A DNA stretch of 15,877 nt from Acanthamoeba sp. SK_2022b (Eukaryota; Discosea; Longamoebia; Acanthamoebidae), in NCBI GenBank assembly GCA_027943245.1, contig JANDJZ010000894.1:1-15877 (forward strand), written 5' to 3'. A program made the translations under genes and the position numbers. The first letter of the stretch is position 1, and every line of letters starts with the position of its first letter. Of the stretch, positions 8,729 through 15,877 are shown in pieces. Under the pieces are notes generated by a model that was given only the letters and a program-made list of their open reading frames with translations, did not search any database and was not told where the DNA came from.

Positions 8729-10950
8729 TCACCACATGATGCGGGCCACCTCGCCCGAGGGCCAGGTGAACGGTCGGAGTACAAAGAGGTACAGCGTGAT
8801 CGCGTTGACGATCGTGTAGGTGATGCACTCGACCGCGAGGCACGCCAGGTTCTCCCTGTCGAGCTGCGCGGCGGCGCCGTTGCCCCTGGACTTCTTTCGC
8901 CGGTCCTTCTCGCCCCTGCTCTGTCCCAACCTCGTGCACGTTGCTGTATGCCGTGCAGCGGTGGTGCAGGAGGCGGTAGAGGAGGAGGTGGTGCAGTAGG
9001 AGCTGCATCCGGAAGAGTCGATGCGACCCGGGGCGGAGGGCATCGTGTGGAGGAGAAGGAAGAGGAAGGGGACGATGAAGTAGCGGAATTCAATCAGCGA
9101 GGCTGGCACTAGCACCGCCGCCGTGCACGCGAAGTAGGCCAAGCGCCAGAGAGGCGAGACCTTGGCGCCTGCACGGATCGTGCCCAACGTTACATATGTG
9201 CGCACAAAGATGGGGTAAGCCATGGGTGCCGGGTGGCCAGCGCAGACGAGGCCTGCCGGGGTGGCTACGTGTTGCTGTGTAGCTGGGTCGTACCGAGGAG
9301 CTTCCACAAGGCGAAGCCAGCCGCATAGTAGACAAAGGAGTAGAGGTATTTGATGTTCTCGTACCTACGAAAGAAGTTCTTCCACACGTAGAAGGGGTAG
9401 TGGCGGTTGTCCGCCAGCAGATACGGATGTGCATACCTGGTAGAGCCGCTGCAACTTAGCACAGATGTGGCTGTGGTTGGGGAGAGGGGGGAGGCATACG
9501 TGTAGTGGTGTATGGCGTAGAGCATGACGGGAAGGGCCACGGCCGCCCCGATGAGAAACTGGACGGCGCTCTGCTTCACGATGGCCCAGCCGCGTCGTCG
9601 TAGCGCGTCGCGCATGCCTAGGAGAAGTCGCGGCCACATCCACGCCGCAGAGAAGGCCAGGAAGTAGAAGAACTGAACAAAATGTGGTCGCGGGCTGTGC
9701 TGTGTCCGATCACCTGTGCAAGGTAGTGGCTCGTTGAGTTGAACGCTACTAAATATAAAAATAATTAAAAATAATTTCTATTATTGTTGATTTTATTAAT
9801 TGTGAGAGGCAGGGAAACGGTACCGATGACGATGCCCTCGTTGTGGTATATAAAGAAGAGGAACGCAGCCACCAGAACCAGAAAGGTCCACAGGTGTGCG
9901 AGGATGGAACCCACGTTTTGCGCGACAAAGCAAAGCAGACCTGAGGGTGCGCGGGTGGCCGAGAGCGACGAGTTGCCGTGAGCACTCAAAAGCACAAGTG
10001 GTGCGGCGGCTACAGCGATGACAAAACTGCGTAAGTGTGTGTATGTGTGTGTGAGTGTACCCATCACACTCTCGGCCTCACTCTTGTCGCGACTCTTGAA
10101 GTATTGGCGCAGCAAGATGGAAAAGGCGACAAAGCACACCCACACTACGTTGGTCTGCCTGCACGCGACCGCAAGCAACCCGACCTTCGCGCCCACCGGA
10201 CCAGACCAAGAGTCAGCACAGAAGGAGAGCTGAGGCGGCGAGCTTGGTGCGAGCGCACCAGTCCGCTCAGGGCCGTTCTGTCGCACAGCGAGAGATAGTA
10301 GCATAGAAAGACAAAGAATGTGGAGACGGTGTCGGTGTAGTAGAGGAAGTAGAAGAAGAGTTGGACGGGGAAGAGGTGAGGCAGCAGGGCCATCGCCATG
10401 TGCTGTGCCGACCAATAGGCGCTGGCCGCGCGTTGGGACGGGGCGGGTCGGCGGTAGAGGTAGAGCTGAGACACAAGTCGATAGAAGAGGTAGAAGTTGA
10501 GCAGGCCGAAGAGCGTGTTCATCCCGCGCATGGCGGTCACCGAGCACAGTAGCGAGGCGTCGTAGTGGAGTCCCAGCGCCTGCTGCACGGCATCTACCGT
10601 CGTGAACGCGAGGGTGAAGACATAGTACCTGGACAAACAACGAACAGTGCGCGGTAGTCGAGGTTGAGCCACGTGTGTAAGCGCGACAGGAGGCTGGCGT
10701 GGCGACTTACAGTCCAGGGAAAGTGGTGATCATGGGGTCCCACGTAGCGAACTCGCCCTTGCAGTAGCGCTCGGTCTGTGGCACATGAAAGAGCTCGTCC
10801 TGTCGGAGCCAGAACCATCAGGTCGCGACCATAAGCTGTGGTGGAGGGCTGGCACGGCGCGCGTACCATGTAGGGCCGACTGCCGACATAGTGGTCTACC
10901 ACTCCCGCCAGCACCGCGTAACCACCTAGCAGGAGGGTGCCCACCCACAT
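8729..10950 (-). CDS. ALG10: Dol-P-Glc:Glc2Man9GlcNAc2-PP-Dol alpha-1,2-glucosyltransferase (ALG10/DIE2 family), 526 aa
   Basis: This ER membrane enzyme adds the third, terminal glucose to the dolichol-linked oligosaccharide just before transfer to asparagine in N-glycosylation. Exons: 10950-10867, 10799-10711, 10628-10259, 10184-10061, 9940-9824, 9713-9500, 9436-9294, 9168-8729, all in phase. Family hallmarks appear in order: [19 protein letters not shown] (25-43) with [15 protein letters not shown] straight after, CRQTNVVW (189-196), NEGIVIGDR (256-264), [16 protein letters not shown] (336-351), [11 protein letters not shown] (405-415) and the C-terminal FTWP...RIMW ending. Many hydrophobic segments fit a polytopic membrane protein. 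Length is close to yeast Alg10 (525) and a little above human (473). The oddity is a Ser/Cys/Arg-rich loop at about residues 422-487 between two conserved segments; part of it may be an unrecognised in-frame intron. The promoter is shared with the divergent kinase gene. The intron at 9714-9823 carries an AT-rich tract. Confidence 0.93.
9749..9801. other. AT-rich tract inside ALG10 intron 5
   Basis: About 53 bases of nearly pure A/T fill most of the intron 9714-9823. The flanking exons join in frame through NEGIVIG and DRTQ, so the tract is clearly intronic. It resembles in composition the tract at 2018-2087. Confidence 0.8.
10034..10058. repeat. TG-rich microsatellite in ALG10 intron 4
   Basis: An imperfect TG run (CA on the gene strand) lies immediately after the 5' splice site of the intron 9941-10060. 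Confidence 0.8.
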
Positions 10951-11536
10951 GCCGCTGTGCTTTGGCGAACAGATGTTTTCTTTTCTTTTCCTTGTGTTTC
11001 TCTATGTATTTAGCTGATAGGATGGATGCAACCACAAACTTCCGATGCTGCTGAAGTACCCTCGCTCACTCCAAGAGAAAACCGTGGCCTCACGCTGGTA
11101 CATCAACACGTTTTTTGCTGAGCCTGCCTGAACCGGTGCCGTGCTGGCTCAGGCGCGTTTCCGCACTTTCTGCTCCGGTCCCACATTTAGGTGCGTCGGG
11201 CCGGAGGGCGGCCTTCAAATAGGGCCAAGCCACCCTTGTGGGAGTAGACCGTACTCTTCAGGATCATATTCCATAGTATTGAGTCTATAGTCTTGTATCC
11301 CTTAAACAAGACGAGCCCACTGGGTATGGATGATGACTCCTGTCCCTCGCTCCTGAGCGCGAAGTGCTGCGTTGCGCACACAGCGCCTGCGCGTCCCCTC
11401 GGGGCCGTGCATGGCCTGGCGTAACGCGTTGATGACCGTTCCTTACACCGTAATGCCAAGGGTTGGGTGTGGGATGGAGCGTGTGGATGTCCGACCTACC
11501 TTTCATTTTGCTCTATTACCATTTACATTTTCATTA

Positions 11537-11569
11537 TTATCATTATTTATGGCATAATAATAATGATAA
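11537..11569. repeat. AT-rich imperfect palindrome (hairpin)
   Basis: The arms TTATCATTATT (11537-11547) and AATAATGATAA (11559-11569) are perfectly complementary. The inner bases TATG/CATA (11548-11551 and 11553-11556) extend the pairing across a 1-base centre and a 2-base bulge. It lies in the divergent promoter region about 260 bp before the kinase start. Confidence 0.75.
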
Positions 11570-11783
11570 TGTTATTATTATGTCTGTGGTCTTGGTGCGT
11601 GTAGGGCTTTTGCCTTTATACGGTATTTGACAACCTAATTTGTGGTCGCCTGGAAAATGCACGAAGAAGTGCAAGACTCGCGAGGGGACACGCACGTGGC
11701 GCAACAGGACCGACTGCCAACATTGGAACTGGGAAGACGTGAGGAGGAGTAGAGGTACAGCAGTGGCCGTAGGATTGAGCGAG

Positions 11784-11794
11784 ATTATTTAATA
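11784..11794 (+). promoter_or_regulatory. TATA-like element before the kinase gene
   Basis: TTATTTAATAA lies about 33 bp upstream of the start codon at 11827. This is the only strongly A/T-rich motif close to the ATG. Transcript leaders in compact protist genomes are often short, so it may be the core promoter. This rests on position and composition only. Confidence 0.3.
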
Positions 11795-11816
11795 AGACCC
11801 TCCCCAGACCCTCCCC
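11795..11816. repeat. Tandem duplication of AGACCCTCCCC
   Basis: Two perfect adjacent 11-bp copies lie directly after the TATA-like motif and 10 bp before the kinase ATG, probably within the transcribed leader. Confidence 0.85.
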
Positions 11817-11826
11817 AAGCGAAGGG

Positions 11827-14800
11827 ATGGACGAGGGGACGGGCATGTTGAGGGTTCGGTCCCGCTCGCGTGGGCGTAGCTACTCGGACCCTCCGCGCCC
11901 AATGGACTCAGTGCTGGGCCCCTTCTCTGCCTCGTGTACATTACCGCTATCGCGCATCGAGCCGCAGCTCGATCTCTTCATCAGGAGGAGCAAGGACTAC
12001 TCCCTCAAGCGTGACATGGAGGAAGACATTGGCGTCGAGGGGGCCAAGTGGGTGGAACACCTGGCGGTCATGGACAAGCCGGTAGCCGAAGACGACTGGG
12101 AGATCGTGGCCATAGAGAACGTCACCAACTCGGACAGCTTCAGCAACCTCCCCACTCTCCTGCCGCACGAGGCGAAGGCCGCCCCTTACGATGACGAATA
12201 CGAAGAGGAGACGGGCGTCTTCGCACTGGACAACGTGGAGGGCGCCCCCTGCATGGAGGACTCGGTCGAACTGGACGCCCTCGCCTGTCCCACGGCCGAC
12301 AGCTTCGAATCCGTGGACCCAGTGACCAGCTTCAACAGGGAGGCTGTTGACGAATGGGACGAGCGACAGCGCCCTCAGCAGTCGCAGCAGCAGGAGCGCA
12401 CCGCCGACAAGCACGCAGGAAAGAAGAAGGAGAGCGGCAGCAAAAAGGCAAAGAAAGTGAAAGACAAGCCCAAGAAGGTCAAAAAGAAGGAGCGCAGCAA
12501 GACAACCAAGGACAAGGAAACGTCGGGGTTGCGGGCGGAGAAGCTCTCGCCCCGGGAGCTGGCCCACCTGGTGGCATCCACGGCCAACAACCTGATCGCC
12601 GGCGCACCCCGCCCCAAGGTCCCACTCATCCGCACGCCCCAGGTCACCATCTCCGATGCGCTGGCCATCACCGTGCCAGGCCCGCACAGCGAATTCTCTC
12701 GCGCCCGAGCTCACACGTCCATCGGCTCTCCGCCGTCGGAGCTCATACCCTCGGCCAAGCGCGAGGCCATCGAGGCGTCTGGCTGCCTGTCAGAGCGGAG
12801 CCTTTCGATGCGACCGACGCACGACTTTGACAGCCTATCCGACCGACAGAAGAGCAAGATCCAGAAGGTGCTAGGGGTGGTGCCGGAGCGGTCGCACAAC
12901 AAGCTGAGGAAGCTGCTGGGAGATGACATGCCGCTTGCGGGCAGCGGGCTCGATGTGGCCGCAGCACCTGCGCCGGTGCCCCCCGCCGAGGTGCCGACGG
13001 CAAAGCCGCCGGCCGATGGCGAGGTCTACCCGGCCTCGCTGGCGTCGGGCAAGGGCGGCGTCGTGTCTCTACCCCGCAAGCGCGCGCGCAGCATCAGCTG
13101 GAGCTACTTCCACGGGCAGGCAACGGACGATGACGACGACGAGACCACGGAGGAGGAGCAGGACTCGGTCACGCCCTCGCCCAACCCGCAGGCCCAGCCG
13201 TCCTGGTTCGCGGCGCTGCAGAAGCGACTGCTCGGCGACGACCAGCAGGGCAGCGCCACCTACCGCATCCGGCGCAAGCGCACCGTTTCGGACGCGCGCT
13301 CGGCCTTCCAGTCGCGCGGGGATTTGGAAGACGACGGCGGGGGCACCATCATCATCTCGTCGCCCGCCCACACTGGCCGGCAGATGAACATCGACTTCCG
13401 CTGGGAATGGACCGGCGGTGATCCCGTCAGCCAATTCGAGTTCTGCGCTAAGCTCGGCCAAGGGTAACGTTATGCCGGGCGCACTGTCTGAGAGAGAGAG
13501 AAAGATAGATATTCGTTTGCGCGTTGGGCGATGGCCGTCGGCGAGCAAAGCTGATCAATGCCGTGCGTGCGCGTGCATAGGGCGTATGGCAAGGTGTACA
13601 AGGCCAAGCACAACGAGACCGACTTCCTGATGGCCATCAAGTGCATCAACCTGGATGGCATCTCGCAGCAGGAGTCGCGCCAGCTGATGAAGGAGATAGA
13701 CGTGCTCAAGACGTGCCGGAGCACCCACATCGTGTCCTACTTCAGCTCCTGTTTCCGGAAGAACTGCCTGTGGGTGCGCATCCGCCGTCTCCTCCCGAGG
13801 TGGCTTGGCCTCTGGACAATGACTGAACTTGTCGGGTTGTTGTGGGCGGCGGATTAGATCATGATGGAATATTGCGAGCTCGGGTCGGTGCAGGATGCGA
13901 TGGGCCTGCTGGCCGACAGCGAGGGCGCCGAGGAAGGGAGCATCGGGCTGTGCGAAGAGGACATCGCGTACATTCTCAAGTCCGTCGTGTCCGGTCTCGT
14001 CTATCTGCACTACAAAAAGATCATACACAGGCACTCCCTCCCCTTCTCCTCTCTCACAAAGAACGTTGGCTGATCGGCTTTCCTTTGACTTGATCCAATC
14101 GTTGCAGAGATCTCAAGGCCGGCAACATCTTGCTCACGGCCGATGGCGTCCCCAAGATCGGTACATCGCACATCCAACACCACATAGTCTTTCGGTGGGG
14201 TCATTCGCTCACCACTGCGCGTGCTTTCGTTACCAGCCGACTTTGGCACGGCCGCGCAGTTGCGCACGGCGTCATTCGGCTACAACGCCATCATGGGCAC
14301 TCGTACGCCGCGATAACCATTTCTTTTTCACGCGTGCTATGTTACTCGCATTCATTGTGTGTGTGATGTGTTTTTACGCCGACACAGCCCTATTCATGGC
14401 TCCGGAGATGCTTGATGGCGACACCAGCGACGTCAAGTCGGACATCTGGTCGGTCGGTATCACGGCCATCCAGATGGCCCAGGGTCGCCCGCCCTACTAC
14501 AATCTCCACCCTGCCAGGGTACGCGCCACCCGCACGCATGACATGAGCCACCGAAGGTTGACCACGCATAGCTGACCCCTCGTGACGCGAATAGGCCATC
14601 GTCAAGATTTGCATGGACCCGAGCCCCAAGCTGGACGATCCCTGGAACTGGTCGGAGGAGTTTGTAGACTTCATATCAGTCTGCCTCGACAAGGTCAAGG
14701 AGAAGCGACCCAGCGCCGAAGAGCTGTTGCGGGTGCGCTCGCCTCGTTGTGTGCTCTGGGGAACCTGGTTGTCTGACCATCTTGCGTTTGGCGCTCGAAT

Positions 14801-15877
14801 GCACGTTGCAGCATCCGTTTCTTGCGACGGTTCCCCCAGGCTGGAAGATGGACAAGCTCATACATAAGCTGCAACGCGCGCGCAAGGTCTTAAAGCCAAA
14901 CAACGGCATCTTGTATAACCAGGTACAACTGCGGCGCATGGCCACCTTTTGCTGCCGTGTCACGAACTGTTATCGTGTCGTGTGGACGGTGGGTCGCCAC
15001 ACACGTGCGTGACTGGCTGTCTCAATGGTGTCGTGCGTCTGCGCAGGAGTCCGAGAGACTCAACCCGTTCAACGTGTCGCCGCCGTTTGACTTGCTCGCA
15101 GCCCAGAAGCGGTGGCAAATGGCCACAGGCGGCGTTGCCATCAAGCCCGAGGAGAAACAGTCCCAGTCGTTGCCCTCGTCCCCGACCAAGGCCGCCCTCG
15201 GGCCCACGACCAAAGACGCCAAGCGCAGTGTGGCGAAGCGGGAGAGCCGGGACGGCGACACGGACGTGGGAGGTAGTTTTAAGAAGGCGGCGGTCAAGGA
15301 GAGGGAGGCCGAGGAGAAGGAGGTCGTGCGGCTGAACCCCCTACGCGCGCCGGTGGCGGTGGCGACGCCATTTGATGACTCCCCGCCGCGCGATGGCATC
15401 GCACCTTCCCTGGGTCGGTCGGTAGTGCAGGCTCTCGTCGACGGCGCCAACATGCTTGGGCCAAGCGGGCGACCAGGGACGGCGATCGTGAAGCCCGGTC
15501 ACCCTGCCGAGAGCCCAGCCGAAGCTCAGGAGGGCAACGCCGGCAACGTGCGAGACGAGGCGGCCAAGCCGACCGAAGGTGCGGTAGCGGCGGCAAGCGG
15601 AGCTCCGAGGGTGACCGTGGCAGCCACGGCGAACGTGATCTGCGACTTTGTACAGTGCCGAGAGGCCATAGCTACCCAGGTCGTCATTCGATGCCTGCTA
15701 TTGGTGCCCTACCACAAGCCGAGCGGGAGCGGCTTGCATAGCCCCAGCCCAAGTCTCGGACGAGAGAACGAACACGAGCTCCGACAGTGGAGCGTGTGGG
15801 GCGCGGCCGACGATGGGTCGCTTACCGTCTGGAGCACGTCGGTAACCGAGCTCGCTCCTCTCCCACTGCTTTGTTCG
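11827..15877 (+). CDS. STE20-group (GCK/MST-like) Ser/Thr protein kinase with long N-terminal extension, partial
   Basis: Exons: 11827-13463, 13581-13773, 13858-14030, 14108-14160, 14237-14302, 14388-14518, 14595-14732, 14812-14922 and 15047 to the window end, giving 1111 codons, all in phase. The kinase domain covers residues about 537-801: Gly loop LGQGAYGKV (543-551), Lys566 in MAIK, alpha-C Glu584, HRD with catalytic Asp669, Asn674, DFG 687-689, MGTPLFMAPE (705-714) and a final HPFL. IMMEYCELGSV and PPYYNLHPARAIVKI are typical of STE20-group kinases of the germinal-centre/MST type, so it should be an active Ser/Thr kinase. The 536-residue N-terminal part has no known domain. It contains a Lys-rich stretch (about 198-230, possible nuclear or acidic-membrane targeting), an acidic run DDDDDETTEEE (about 436-446), and basophilic phosphosites RSYSDP and RKRTVSD. 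There is no CRIB motif. After the kinase come about 220 low-complexity residues, then QWSVWGAADDGSLTVWSTS near the window end. This reads like a WD/beta-propeller blade, so a C-terminal propeller probably continues outside. Confidence 0.9.
14031..14107 (+). other. GC-AG intron splitting the kinase HRD codon
   Basis: The exon ends ATACACAG and the intron would start GCACTC; it ends TTGCAG. Joining gives IIHR-DLKAGN with Arg668 split between exons. No GT donor nearby preserves the HRD motif. Donor GC instead of GT is a known minor class, but this one lacks the usual GCAAGT extension. Confidence 0.7.

Larger units (their letters stand above)
10951..11826. promoter_or_regulatory. Divergent intergenic region between ALG10 and the kinase gene
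   Basis: These 876 bp separate two start codons facing away from each other, so the region must contain both promoters. Visible items: a T/C-rich stretch at about 10978-11005 near ALG10; a block of mixed composition at about 11060-11500 that codes for nothing I recognise; an AT-rich hairpin at 11537-11569; a TATA-like TTATTTAATAA at 11784-11794; and a tandem AGACCCTCCCC pair at 11795-11816 just ahead of the kinase ATG. Short inverted repeats occur, such as CTGAGCC/GGCTCAG (11118-11124 and 11146-11152). No tRNA, 5S or spliceosomal snRNA signature was found. Confidence 0.55.

Noticed and set aside
11187..11459. Minus-strand 90-codon frame in the divergent intergenic region
   Set aside because: No recognisable motif, atypical composition and no splice-linked neighbours.
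11845..11870. GGTTCGGTCCC resembling a tRNA T-arm
   Set aside because: No acceptor stem, D arm or anticodon arm around it. It is in the kinase coding exon.
11947..12714. Minus-strand open frame of 255 codons
   Set aside because: It lies opposite the first kinase exon, a single 545-codon frame leading in phase into the kinase domain. It is a GC-rich antisense shadow.

Overview
The window looks like nuclear DNA of a GC-rich, intron-rich free-living protist. The best guess is an Acanthamoeba-like amoebozoan. The basis is strong third-position GC, many short introns (mostly 63-220 bp), compact gene spacing, and the gene set: DEP signalling protein, ankyrin protein, STE20-group kinase, N-glycosylation enzyme. 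This is inference, and no marker gene fixes the species. No tRNA, rRNA, CRISPR array or insertion sequence was found.

Layout. Four genes lie on the minus strand and one on the plus strand. (1) 3115 to beyond base 1, minus: a DEP-domain protein with an unrecognised N-terminal region and a long Ser-rich tail, cut by the window edge. (2) 7096-3540, minus: a 903-residue protein with a Suppressor-of-fused (SUFU)-like N-terminal half and a C-terminal ankyrin-repeat half, 8 exons. (3) 8247-7359, minus: a gamma-glutamylcyclotransferase/AIG2-like protein, 192 residues, 3 exons. (4) 10950-8729, minus: ALG10, the last glucosyltransferase of dolichol-linked oligosaccharide assembly, 526 residues, 8 exons. 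(5) 11827 to beyond 15877, plus: a STE20-group protein kinase with a 536-residue N-terminal extension and the start of what may be a C-terminal beta-propeller, at least 9 exons. ALG10 and the kinase are divergently transcribed from an 876-bp intergenic region.

All gene models were built by hand from conserved protein motifs, splice-site signals and reading-frame phase. The frames join consistently across 29 introns, which is strong internal support, but no transcript was available. The real coding exons of most genes are fragments of several reading frames. The long open frames antisense to them are by-products of GC-rich coding sequence.

Functionally the genes do not form an operon or an obvious pathway. 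Three are likely signalling or scaffold proteins (DEP, SUFU-ankyrin, kinase) and two are housekeeping enzymes. The most unusual items are the SUFU-like plus ankyrin architecture, a strong preference for GTAC at 5' splice sites, a GC-AG intron that splits the kinase catalytic HRD motif, and a perfect 20-bp palindrome behind the cyclotransferase gene.
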